64,000 nucleotides of DNA, from positions 14,979,903 to 15,043,902 of the forward strand of contig CM064545.1 of assembly GCA_032716605.1 (NCBI GenBank). The letters are read 5' to 3'. Shown piece by piece: positions 53,291 to 63,253 of the stretch. The translations under genes were made by a program, and so were the position numbers. The notes under the pieces were generated by a model that worked only from the letters and a program-made list of their open reading frames with translations, was not told where the DNA came from and did not search any database. Each line of letters starts with the position of its first letter. The first letter of the stretch is position 1. This stretch comes from Paralithodes platypus (Eukaryota; Arthropoda; Malacostraca; Decapoda; Lithodidae).

Positions 53291-55163
53291 TTTTTTTTTT
53301 TTTTTTTTTTTCTTTGTGATTGAGGGAGGCAAAAGGCATAACTGCCTATAGCGAGTGCCTCCCCCATAGTTGAAAGAGTGACAGAGCCAAAATCAAGGGA
53401 CGTTCGAGCCAAAATGCCTGGACACACAGAGTTTGAAGCAATTTAAGTCATAGGAAGTGGGGAAAACTGATTCTGGGAGAGAGTTCCAGAGCTCAGCTGT
53501 TGAGTAGAAAAAAGTTTGAGAGTAACGTTTCACTCTTGGGTTGGAGAGTTGCACAGAGTAGGGGTGGGATTGAGTTGCAAGACGGGTACCACGTGCCCTA
53601 CGTAAAGGAGGTGGTATGCACTGGGATAGCTCTGAGGAACACTGATTATTATAGTAGCGATAGAATAGCGAGAGAGATGCAACATTGCGGCGGAGAGAGA
53701 GAGATTGCAGAGAGTTGGTAAGTGGACGGGAGTTAATGATACGAAAGGCCTTCCTTTCAACCTTGTCTAGGAGAGCGGTGTGAGAGGAACCTCCCCACAC
53801 ATGTGAACAATACTCAATACAAGGGCGCACTATGCCCCTGTACAGAGCAAGAAGCTGTGCAGGGGAAAAGAACCCCTAAGGCGGTTGAGCACACCCAGCT
53901 TCTGGGAGGCTGCCTTAGCAAGACTGGTAATATGGTCCTTCCAAATGAGAGCAGAAGAAAAAGAGACACCAAGAATATTGAGAGAAGATGAAGGGTTGAT
54001 TTTTGTATTGCTGAAGAATAAGGGATAGTCCGCTGGGAGATCCTGTCGGGTAGATAGATGGAGAAATTGGGTTTTGGAAGCAGTAAAGTTAACAAGGTTT
54101 TCTCTGCCCCAATTGGAAATAGTATTTAGATCAGAATTTAAGAGTTGTATGGCTTCATTATGTTTGTCGTTGAGGGATTGCTGGCTGGGGCGTTCTGAAA
54201 AACTAATGGAGTAGTGTAAGGTTGAGTCGTCTGCGTATGAATGGATGGGAATTAAGGTACAGTTAAGGAGATCATTTATAAAAATTAGAAAGATAATAGG
54301 AGATAGGACAGAGCCCTGAGGAACACCGGTGAGGAAGTGAACAATGGCCGTCCACAACCGCGGCTATGGAACGGCCGGAAAGGAAATTAGAGACAAAGGC
54401 ACAGATGGAGGGCTAGAAACCGAAGGAGGGTAGTTTAGAAATTAAAGATTTATGCCAGACTCTATCGAAGGCTTTCGATATGTCTAGTGCAATAGAAAAA
54501 GTCTCACCGAAGTCCCGAAAGGAGGATGACCAAGAGTTAGTAAGATATGAAAGAAGATCACCAGTAGAGCGACCCTTAAGGAAGCCATACTGGCGATCTG
54601 AGAGCAGATTATGAGAAGAGAAATGCTTAAGAAATTTGGAAGCAAGAATAGTTTCAAAAACTATAGAAAGACAAGAAATGAGAGCAATTGGACGATAGTT
54701 GGAGGGTTGAGAGCGGTCACCCTTCTTTGGGACAGGTTGAATGTGAGCAAACTTCCAGCATGAAGGGAAGACGTTAGAGGATAGGCAGAGACGAAAGAGT
54801 TTGCCTAGGCAGGGAGTCAGCACGGAAGCACAGTTTTTGAGAACAACAGGAGGAACACCGTCCGGACCGTACGCCTTATTAGTGTTAAGCCCAGAGAGGG
54901 TAGAAAGTACATCTTTTGAAGAGATTAGGATATTAGGCATAAGTAAGAGAGAGGAGGGTGGAGAGGGAGGAATAGCACCGGAATCATTCAAGGTGGAGTT
55001 TCTAGCAAAAGTTTGAGCGAAGAGTTTAGCTTTGTCAGAGGAAGAAGTGATGGTTGTGCCATCAGAGTGGGAAAGGGGAGGGAAAGACGAGGAAGAGAAA
55101 TTGTTGGAGAGGTTTTTGGCTAGATGCCAGAAAGCTTGGGAAGAGCTAGAGTTGGATAGTTCT
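53291..55163 (-). pseudogene. Jockey-like LINE, RT (3' part), split by an RTE-like element
   Basis: Read on the minus strand from 55163 it runs: SNSSSSQAFWHLAKNLSNNF, then RT with LNTNKAYGPDGVPPVVLKN, VPKKGDRSQPSNYRPIAL, LDISKAFDRVWHKSL and IPIHSYADDSTLHYS (YADD kept). It ends RRNVASLSLFYRYYNN and LWNSLPESVFP. Frame changes near 54400 and 53870 break it. It finishes with a 3' hairpin (GGGAGGCA...TGCCTCCC) and a poly(A) tail, seen as the T run 53291-53311. The 5' part continues at 58324 beyond the RTE-like insertion. Confidence 0.85.
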
Positions 55164-58100
55164 ATCTATCTATCTATCTATTGCCTGACGCCGTGATCCC
55201 CGAAGGGGTGGCCACGAACGAACCGCCCCCATGCACCTCTGTCCCCAGTCAGTCGACGCCCCTCCCCCCAACCAGCACCGCCTTCGTTCATGTAGTTCCT
55301 CACTCCATCCTTCCACCTCATATTCGGTCTACCTCTCCCCCTCTGTCCCCCCACCCCGCTCTCGTACACCCTCTTAGTCATTCTCTCGCTTTCCATACGT
55401 TCCATATGGCCGAACCATCTCAAGTTGTTCCTTTTCACACTTTCCAGCACATCTACCTCCACACCACACCTCCTTCTTACTTCCTCATTAGTCTGTCTAT
55501 CCCTCCATGTAACTCCGCACGCACTCCTTAAGTAATTCATTTCCACTGCTCTCACTCTTGGTCTGAGTCTCTCAACCAACGTCCATGCTTCGCTTCCGTA
55601 AGTCAGTGTCGGGATTACCACACTGTCATGCAAGGACTTCTTCACTTCCATACTGACCACCCTATTTCTTGTTACTGCTTTTAGCGTTCCTACAACCCTC
55701 TTCCCCTGTTGTACCCTCTCCCGCACCTCTTCATCCATAGTCCCATCTTTACTCAACACACTGCCCAGATACTTAAAAGAGTTGACGATCTCCATAGCCT
55801 GACCGTTCAGCTTCACCTCACACTCTGTGACTTCACCCCTTTCGAAGACCATAACCTTGCTCTTCCCCGTATTTACCTTCAAATTCCGTTTTTCGCACAC
55901 TGTTCCAAACTCATTTACCAGACCCTGCAACTCCCATTCATTATCACTCATCAGAACTGTATCATCCGCAAACAGCAGTATAGGTAGCTTCCACTCAATT
56001 CCCTCCCTTTTCAGCGGTACACCAACATCCACTGCTCTTGATAGTATTTCTTTCATAACTCCATCCATATATACAGTAAACAACCACGGGGACATCACAC
56101 ACCCCTGTTTCAAACCAACATTCAGGTCAAAGAACTCGCTCTGCTCACTCTCCACACGTACTGCCGCCTTTGCACCCTCATACATGCTCTTCACTGCTTT
56201 CAGCAACTTGCCCTCTACTCCGTATATTCTAAGTACTTTCCACAAACCTTCTCTATCCACTCTGTCATAGGCCTTCTCCAAGTCCATAAAGGCAACATAC
56301 ACCTTTTGTTTCTTCTCCAGATACTTCTCCACAACACAATTCAGGGTAAAAATCTGATCTACACATCCTCTTCCCTTCCTAAAACCTCCCTGCTCGTCGC
56401 CTATCCATTTCTCCGTTCTCACTCTCACTCTCTCAATCACTACCCTACTGTATACCTTCCCTACTATGCTTAGAAGACATATTCCTCGGTGGTTACCACA
56501 CACTCCTCTTTCCCCTTTGCCCTTATATAGGGGGACTATTATGCCAGTCTTCCAGTCATCGGGTGCACTCCCCTTCTCCCATGCTAGTTTGCACATTTTC
56601 CATACCCATTCTATCACTATCTCACCACCATACCTCAACATTTCCCCACACACTCCATCTGTTCCTGGTGCTTTCCCCAACTTCACTCTTTTCATGGCTT
56701 CCCACACTTCTGACCTCCTGATCCCCACCTCTTCCTCCACTACTTCTCTTCTTCTCCCTCCCATACCATATCCAGCTATGTTTGCTGGCTCTTCATTCCT
56801 TTCATTTAGCAACTCACTGAAGTACTCCCTCCATCTTTCGACTCTCTCTTGCTTCTCGGCTAGCATTATCCCATTCTTATCTTTCACACCCTTACTGTTT
56901 CCCTTGCTACCTTCCCTAACTTTCTTGACTTCTTTCCAGAACAGTTTCTTACTCTCCCTCCATTTTACACTCAGATTCCTTCCAAATTCCTCATCTACTC
57001 TTCTCTTACTTTCCTTCACTACTCTCTTCACCACCCTCTTACTCTCCACGTACCTTGCTCGTTTCTGTCTCTCGGAATCTTCATTCCCTCTACTACCCAA
57101 CCACTCTCTATATGCTTTCTTCTTTTCTTCCACAGCTATTCTTACCTCTTCTGTCCACCATGCTGTACCTTTCACTCCCCTCCCTCTTCTCCTCACTCCA
57201 CACACCTCCTCACATGCTGCACAGATCTCATCCTTAAACACCTTGCTCATCTCCTCCACTTCCTCCATAACTTCCAGGTCGAACCCACCTAGTCGTCTTT
57301 CCACTGCTCTCCTGTACTCCTCCCTGACTTCCTCCTCCTGCAACCTCTCCACCCTCCTCACCATTCCACCCTCCTCTCGCCTCCCTCCCGCTCTCCTCAC
57401 CCACTTCTTTTGTATCCTAACCTTAGCTACCACTACATAATGATCAGACAGACCCCCTCCAATACCCCTATACACCCTAGCATCCATCACAGATTTCTTC
57501 ATTCGTTCATCCACACATACATAATCAATCAATGACTTTCGTTCCACCACTGTCTTATCCTTCATCGTCAACATCCGTTTCCACGTGTACCTGTGGATCA
57601 TTCTGTGTCGGAAGAAGGTGTTGGCTATCCACAGCCTCCTCCCCACACATACGTCCACAAGTGCACTACCATTCCCATTCACCTCTGATGGTACCCCCCA
57701 CCCTCCCACCACTCCCTCAACTTTCCTATCACCCACCTTACCATTCATATCCCCAATCAGAAATATTCTTTCGTTCTTGTCAAACTTCTCCAGGCACGCC
57801 TCCACATTCATCCAGAACTCCTCTTTCTTTCTTTCAAGTATATCCTCTGTCGGGGCATACACGCATACAATCACCCACGTTTGTATTCCTACTTTCATTC
57901 TCACCCACACAATCCTTGAGCCCACAGACCCATACTCTCTTACACATTCCTTCCATTTGCTACTTACAAACAAACATGCACCTTCTCTCGCTGTTCCTTC
58001 ACTCACTCCAGCACACACACCCATTCCACACTCCCACTCTCTCACATCTGAACCTTTCCATTTGGTCTCTGTCATTCCACATACCTCCAGCCTGGCATTC

Positions 58101-58316
58101 ACTAACACTTCCAGAACCTCTCTCTCTTTTGTGCCATCATTCATGCCACTAACATTCCACGTAGCCATTCTCAGAATGTCCGAAGGCATGTCCTTAGTCG
58201 GTCGTGGTTCGTCAACGTTGGTTCCGTCCGCATCCGAGGCTGTTCGTTCGTTTTTTTTTGCTTAGATATTTTTTCCGGGTGGGGGTCGCAAGCCCACCGA
58301 CCCATAGTCGGTAGTT
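55164..58316 (-). mobile_element. Full-length RTE-like LINE with 7-bp target duplication
   Basis: The 3.15-kb element lies between copies of ATAGTTC (55157-55163 and 58317-58323). Its 3' end is a TAGA/GATA tetranucleotide tail, typical of RTE elements, next to the target duplication. It has one long ORF, a short 5' UTR (58190-58316) and almost no 3' UTR. The target was inside a jockey-like LINE, whose reading frame resumes across the site. Confidence 0.92.
55178..58189 (-). CDS. RTE-like endonuclease/reverse transcriptase, intact
   Basis: This 1003-codon frame has no lesion. The endonuclease covers residues 1-255, with the expected catalytic positions visible: N12 in TWNVSGMN, E41 in MTETKW, D147/N149 in GDMNGK, D222 in LIDYV and SDH (248-250) in GLSDHYVVV. 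A charged linker (265-480) follows. RT covers about 505-800: KAPGTDGV, DWKTGIIVPLYKGKG, GGFRKGRGCVDQIF, FMDLEKAYDRVD, GLKQGCVMSPWLF and LLFADDTVLMSD with FADD at 740-743. The C-terminus has the RTE-type VEMNYLRSACGV, NNLRWFGHMERM and RGRGRPNMRWKDGV. The enzyme would nick target DNA and copy its own RNA there. The open frame and clean target duplication indicate recent insertion and possible activity. Confidence 0.93.
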   Translation of the reverse strand: MPSDILRMATWNVSGMNDGTKEREVLEVLVNARLEVCGMTETKWKGSDVREWECGMGVCAGVSEGTAREGACLFVSSKWKECVREYGSVGSRIVWVRMKVGIQTWVIVCVYAPTEDILERKKEEFWMNVEACLEKFDKNERIFLIGDMNGKVGDRKVEGVVGGWGVPSEVNGNGSALVDVCVGRRLWIANTFFRHRMIHRYTWKRMLTMKDKTVVERKSLIDYVCVDERMKKSVMDARVYRGIGGGLSDHYVVVAKVRIQKKWVRRAGGRREEGGMVRRVERLQEEEVREEYRRAVERRLGGFDLEVMEEVEEMSKVFKDEICAACEEVCGVRRRGRGVKGTAWWTEEVRIAVEEKKKAYREWLGSRGNEDSERQKRARYVESKRVVKRVVKESKRRVDEEFGRNLSVKWRESKKLFWKEVKKVREGSKGNSKGVKDKNGIMLAEKQERVERWREYFSELLNERNEEPANIAGYGMGGRRREVVEEEVGIRRSEVWEAMKRVKLGKAPGTDGVCGEMLRYGGEIVIEWVWKMCKLAWEKGSAPDDWKTGIIVPLYKGKGERGVCGNHRGICLLSIVGKVYSRVVIERVRVRTEKWIGDEQGGFRKGRGCVDQIFTLNCVVEKYLEKKQKVYVAFMDLEKAYDRVDREGLWKVLRIYGVEGKLLKAVKSMYEGAKAAVRVESEQSEFFDLNVGLKQGCVMSPWLFTVYMDGVMKEILSRAVDVGVPLKREGIEWKLPILLFADDTVLMSDNEWELQGLVNEFGTVCEKRNLKVNTGKSKVMVFERGEVTECEVKLNGQAMEIVNSFKYLGSVLSKDGTMDEEVRERVQQGKRVVGTLKAVTRNRVVSMEVKKSLHDSVVIPTLTYGSEAWTLVERLRPRVRAVEMNYLRSACGVTWRDRQTNEEVRRRCGVEVDVLESVKRNNLRWFGHMERMESERMTKRVYESGVGGQRGRGRPNMRWKDGVRNYMNEGGAGWGEGRRLTGDRGAWGRFVRGHPFGDHGVRQ

Positions 58317-58323
58317 ATAGTTC

Positions 58324-58545
58324 AGTGCATTTATTATTGATGAAAGAGTGTTTGGCAAGTCGAAGAACAGATTTGGCTTGATTCCGGGCAGAAACATATG
58401 AAGAATGAGAGTCTTGAGTTTTAAGGCGTCGGTACCGTTTAAATGCTTCCTCCTTATTGCGGACAGCAGTAGAACAGGTGTGAGTAAACCAAGATTTTAC
58501 TCCCATAGACGGGTTGCCGACCAAGGCTAACGAGTCCCATCCACC
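58324..58545 (-). pseudogene. Jockey-like LINE, 5' remnant beyond the RTE-like insertion
   Basis: The minus strand reads VKSWFTHTCSTAVRNKEEAF, RRLKTQDSHSSYVSARNQAK and SVLRLAKHSFINNKCTEL, the segment before RT in this family. It joins directly to the SNSSSSQAFWH start at 55163 once the RTE-like element and one ATAGTTC copy are removed. The 5' truncation point is near 58545. Confidence 0.75.
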
Positions 58546-58803
58546 TAATATTGTATAGCAAACAAACATATAACTAATGTTATATATTTTTGTGTTTTTG
58601 CAAAGTGTTACTCATCCATTTAATTAGACGAGCATAATTTGTGTCATGTATTATACAAGAATACCTGAAGAGCAAATACTAATGTAAACATACAAATTAT
58701 CAAATATAATTGCTTTTCACAGGTAATACTTACTTAAATTTACATTTGGCAAAGCAAGAAGTTAAAAAATATCACAATAAGACTATTAGAATATATTAAT
58801 ATT

Positions 58804-59360
58804 TTGTTTTTCTATTTGATTGAGGGAGGCAAAAGGCAGAACTGCCTATAGCGAGTGCCTCCCCCATAGTTGAAAGAGTGACAGGGCCAAAATCAAGGGA
58901 CGTTCGAGCCAAAATGCCTGGACACACGGAGTTTGAAGCAATTTAAGTCATAGGAAGAGGGAAAGACTGATTCTGGGAGAGAGTTCCAGAGCTCAGCTGT
59001 TGAGTAGAAGAAAGTTTGAGAGTAACGTTTCACTCTCGGGTTGGAGAGTTGCACAGAGTAGGGGTGGGATTGAGTTGCAAGACGGGTACCACGTGCCCTA
59101 CGTAAAGGAGGTGGTATACACTGGGAAAGCTTGAGGAACACTGATTATTATAGTAGCGATAGAATAGCGAGAGAGATGCAACATTACGGCGGAGAGAGAG
59201 AGATTGCAGAGGGTTGGTGAGTGGACGGGAGTTAACGATACGAAAGGCCTTCCTTTCAACTTTGTCTAGGAGAGTGGTGTGAGAGGAACCTCCCCACACA
59301 TGTGAACAATACTCAATACAAGGACGCACTATGCCCCTGTACAGAGCAAGAAGCTGTGCA
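58804..59360 (-). pseudogene. Second, shorter jockey-like LINE copy
   Basis: This is nearly identical to 53310-53860. It has the same 3' hairpin (GGGAGGCAAAAGGCAGAACT and TGCCTCCC), then LWNSLPESVFP, IPPPLRRARGTRLATQSH, RRNVASLSLFYRYYNNQCSS and YRGIVRPCIEYCSHVWGG on the minus strand. A one-base change in the ELSQ region shifts frame near 59130. It is 5'-truncated at about 59360; the tail is a T-rich ATTTTGTTTTTCTATTT. Confidence 0.88.
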
Positions 59361-59441
59361 TTTGTAAGGTTCATATGACAAGTCATGACAATACGAATCT
59401 GTGAATGCACAATTTCAATCCCTTAATTTCGTCTACTCAAG

Positions 59442-59577
59442 TAATATTATTTTGATTAATCTCACCACCACACCCCCAATGAAATTAATTAAAGTATATA
59501 TGATCCACCGGGATTCGAACCCGGGTTATCACACACATATTTTTGCCACCTTAACCATTACACCACAAGGACGGTTA
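59442..59577 (-). mobile_element. tRNA-derived SINE, copy 1
   Basis: On the minus strand GGTGTAATGGTTAAGGTGGC (A-box region) and CCCGGGTTCGAATCCCGG (B box and T-arm) have tRNA spacing, ending GTGGATCA. A non-tRNA body follows (ATATACTTTAATTAATTTCA and onward to 59442). The repeated body shows it is a SINE and not a tRNA gene. Confidence 0.75.
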
Positions 59578-59756
59578 AAGGTTTATGCACACGCCTACGA
59601 CTTATTATCCATTCTCGAATACTGGATATTAATCTAATCATGTTCATATTCCCAACCGCACTATGGTAGCCTACTGTTTAAGTGAGAGGAAAGAATATTC
59701 ATGGGGCACAGATCATATAGACCGGCCTCTCGAAGAAATATCCCTAAACCTACTAA

Positions 59757-59857
59757 TAATATTATTTTGATTAATCTCACCACCACACCCCCAATGAAAT
59801 TAATTAAAGTATATATGATCCACCGGGATTCGAACCCGGGTTATCACACACATCAAC
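59757..59857 (-). mobile_element. tRNA-derived SINE, copy 2 (5'-truncated)
   Basis: 97 bases (59757-59853) are identical to 59442-59538, covering the body and the B-box half of the tRNA head. The A-box half is missing. Confidence 0.75.
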
Positions 59858-59921
59858 ATTAACATTAATCTTAAATTTAATAATCCATTACAAACCCCAA
59901 TGCGCTTGAATAAATTAATGC

Positions 59922-60003
59922 AAGCATATGGTCCTCCCGGGATTCGAACTCGGGACACCACACCCAGAAAAGAATCTAAACCATTACACCACCAACACAT
60001 AGG
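59922..60003 (-). mobile_element. tRNA-derived SINE head, second type
   Basis: On the minus strand TGTGTTGGTGGTGTAATGGT and CCCGAGTTCGAATCCCGGGA give A and B boxes at tRNA spacing. It differs from the first two copies in the anticodon region and acceptor end, so it is a different subfamily or a tRNA pseudogene. Confidence 0.6.
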
Positions 60004-60633
60004 CCTATTGTGGGTAACATATTCAAAAGTAATTTATATATACCCAGAATGCATACTTGATGCTATGCATCTTATTATATTTTCAACGATCACTATTTAG
60101 CTACTATCGATATCTATAATTTTATCGGATCTCCAGAATTTCACTTGCATTCATCAACCGTGAAAGTGTCTTGCCCATACCACACACTTCTCAACTAGCT
60201 CAGAGACCTACATGTCTGGTAAAGTTCAGAGGTAAAACTCAATTCCATTTTGTTCTTTACTATAAATTACTATCCAGTTACATTGCCCCCGAAAACATCG
60301 GTAACTTTGTATGCTAATATGCTTTGCAAATTAGCAGAAGCATCTTCATTTTCTTTCAGGACGGAAAGGCTAAGATATGATTAAATATATAGTTTCCGTC
60401 ATTATATACTGCCAGCTGTTTTGAAATATTCGAATTGCTCCCATGATTCACCATTTTTAGTGCTTTCTTCTTTCTATTTTGTTTTCAGTCTGCTATCTTT
60501 TTCTATCTGACTCCTTTTTTGTCCACTGTTAAATTAACCTCTATCCTCTCCTTCTACTCTTTATAACCAAACCATATTAAGGCATAAGTACCATCTGTTT
60601 CAATATGACCTAGTTCATAATTATGCGTAAGCC
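60004..60633. other. Non-coding stretch
   Basis: I see no gene or element. Confidence 0.4.
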
Positions 60634-60642
60634 ATAATTAGA

Positions 60643-63244
60643 TAATAAGAGTTAAGAGTTACAGGAGAATAAGAGACAAGCGTGAAGTAAGAGAGGTAAT
60701 AAAAGTTAGTGAGTTAGAGAAGAGTGAAAAAGAGAGGGAGTACAAGGAAAGACTAAATGAAAAGTGGATGGAAGTGAGAGAGATGGAAGAGAGAGAAGTA
60801 GAGGTTGAATGGCAACAGTTTAAGGAAGGAGTGAAAGCAAGTGCAGAGGTAGTATGCGGCAAAAGGAAAGTAGGAGGCAGAGGTATCAGGAAGGGAAGCG
60901 AGTGGTGGAATGATACGGTGAGAAAGGCAGTTGAGGAGAAGAGACAGTGTTTTGAGAGAGTTTTACAGGATGGTAGTGTTGAGGTATGGGAGAGGTACAA
61001 GTAGAAAAGGAGAGAGGCAAAACGGAAAATTAGAGAAGCGAAAAAAGATGCAAACGAAAGGTGGGGTCAAAGGCTGAGTGAGAATTTTGAAGAACGAAAG
61101 AAGATGTTCTGGAAGGAGGTAAATAAAGTAAGGAAAGGAGGACAAAAGAGGGAAGAGTCAGTGAAAGATGAAAATGGAGAATTACTAGTGGAACCAGTTG
61201 AAGTGAGGAAAAGATATGCCGAGTATTTTGAATCTTTGTTAAATACAAGAGATGGAAGAGAAGCAGTGATTGAAGCAGAGGTGGATGGAGATAGGTTACC
61301 CAGGCCACCCAGGTGGCAGGGAATGAATGAAAGGATTGAGAAAAATGAGGTGAAAGAAGCAGTGAAACAAATGAGAGCGGGAAAAGCAGAAGGTTTGGAT
61401 GGTATTGCTGTGGAGTGTATAAAGAAGGGTGGAGATGTATGTGATAATAGATTGGTTGGTGAGACTTTTCAATGTGTGCTTTGCTGTGTCAATGGTACCA
61501 ATAGACTGGAAGAGTGCATGTATTGCGCCGTTGTACAAGATCGGCAGGAGTGTTCAAGTTATAGAGGTATTAGTTTATTGTCAGTGGTTGGAAAGCTGTA
61601 TGGCAGGGTGTTGATAGAGAGGATAATAAAGTGTACGGAAGTTGCAATAGGAGAAGAACAGTGCGGTTTTAGGAGGGGAAGAGGGTGCGTGGATCAGATG
61701 TTGGAGTAAGACAGTTATGCGAGAAGTATTTAGAGAAGCATAAGGAGATATTTTGGGCTTTTATGGACTTGGAAAAAGCGTATGATCGTGTGGACCGTGA
61801 AGCAATGTGGAAGGTGTTAAGGATTTATGAAATAGGAGGACATTTGTTAGAAGCAGTTAAGAGTTTTTATGAAGGGAGCAGAGCATGTGCGAGAGTAGGA
61901 AATGGTGAGTTGAGTGAATGGTTTGAGGTATAGGTAGGTTTGTGACAGGGTTGTGTAATGTCACCATGGCTGTTTAATATGTTTATGGATGGTGTGGTGA
62001 GGGAGGTGAAAAGGAGAACTATGGGAAGAGGATTGGGTTTAGTAGGAAAGAATGGTAGAGATTGGGAGTTGAATCAGTTGCTGTTCGCTGATGACACAGC
62101 ATTGGTGGCGGATTCTGATGAGAAACATCAGCGGGTAGTCAAAGAGTTTGGTGTGGTTTGTGGAAGGAGGAAACTGAAGGTGAACGTCAATAAAAGTAAA
62201 GTAATGGTGTGTAATAGGGGAGAGCATAGGGTAAATCTAGATGTGAGGCTGGATGGGGAAATATTGGAACAAGTAGAGTGTTTTAAATATCTAGGAGGAA
62301 CGATAAGCAGGAGTGGAGGTATGGAAGTGGAGGTAAAACAGAGAGTGTGTGAGGGAAGGAAGGTTTTCGGAGCAATGGGAAGTATGTGGAAGACGAGAAA
62401 TCTCGGAGTGAAAGTAAAAAGTGCACTGTATCAAGGAATTGTTGTGCCAACCGTGATGTATGGGGCTGAGACATGGGCTCTGAAGAAAAAGGAGAAAAGA
62501 GGGCTCGTTGTGATGGAGATGAGCTGCTTGAGGAGTATGTGTGGAGTTACTCGTAGAGACAGATTGAGGAATGAAGAGATACGTAGGAGAGTGGGGCAGC
62601 AGGAACATTTGTCAGCCAGAGTGGACAGAAGGGTGCTGAGCTGGTATGGTCATGTTTAACGAATGGGAGATGAAAGGCTTACAAAGAGAATATGTGAGTC
62701 AGGTACAAGGGGAGATAGAAGGGCAGGAAGACCCCCATTGAGATGGAGAGACTGTGTAAGAAAGGCTTTGGATGATAGAGGAATGACTATAGATCAGGCA
62801 GGGGAAGTGGTGGTGGACAGGAGTGAATGGAGAATGCTTGTGAATAGTTGAGTGAACACGTGGTCATTTGGAGTAAGGGGTCAGGCGCAAGTTGGACTAG
62901 ATAATAGTCCATCAGGCGCCTGGCCCGGGGAGACGATTAATATGAAGGGTGCGCCTGGAAGTGTGGTGGGAGGGCTTGTGGCTTTGGCTCCGCTGCATAT
63001 CTGCCTGCCGAGATCGGAACCTCTCCGGGTGGTCGGGGGCCGGGGGAGTGCTGGAGCGACCTTGGTGACCCTGGTCTCTGGGTCTTCTTCTGGGTGACCT
63101 AGATGTGTGTGAGTTTGTGCTTTTTGTCTGTGTTTATTTGTTGTTTTGTGTTGTTTTTGTGTTTTCCCTGTTCTTGCTCTGTCTTGAGTCGGCTACCCCC
63201 AAAATGGGGATTCGGCCTGAGCATATAGATAGATAGATAGATAG
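60643..63244 (+). pseudogene. 5'-truncated, decayed RTE-like LINE
   Basis: ATAATTAGA on both sides (60634-60642 and 63245-63253) is the probable target duplication; its first bases overlap the tail motif. The coding part lacks the endonuclease and reads, over several frames: EWWNDTVRKAVEEKRQCFER, FWKEVNKVRKGGQK, AEGLDGIAVECIKKGGD, SYRGISLLSVVGKLYGRVLI, FMDLEKAYDRVDREAMWKVL, GCVMSPWLFNMFMDG and LLFADDTALVADS. It continues EMSCLRSMCGVTRRDRLRNE and AGRPPLRWRDCVRKAL to 62851. Frame breaks are near 61005, 61430-61560, 61709, 61933 and 62659. A 370-base 3' UTR ends in an ATAG tetranucleotide tail. The sequence is clearly diverged from the intact element, so it is a different RTE family with the same tail type. 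Confidence 0.88.
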
Positions 63245-63253
63245 ATAATTAGA

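Noticed and set aside
55827..58265. Several plus-strand frames of 90-324 codons across the RTE-like element
   Set aside because: They are Ser/Pro/Thr-rich shadows of the intact minus-strand ORF.
59503..59575. Functional tRNA gene
   Set aside because: The tRNA-like part is followed by a body that is repeated in a second truncated copy, and the acceptor stem pairs poorly. It is a SINE head.
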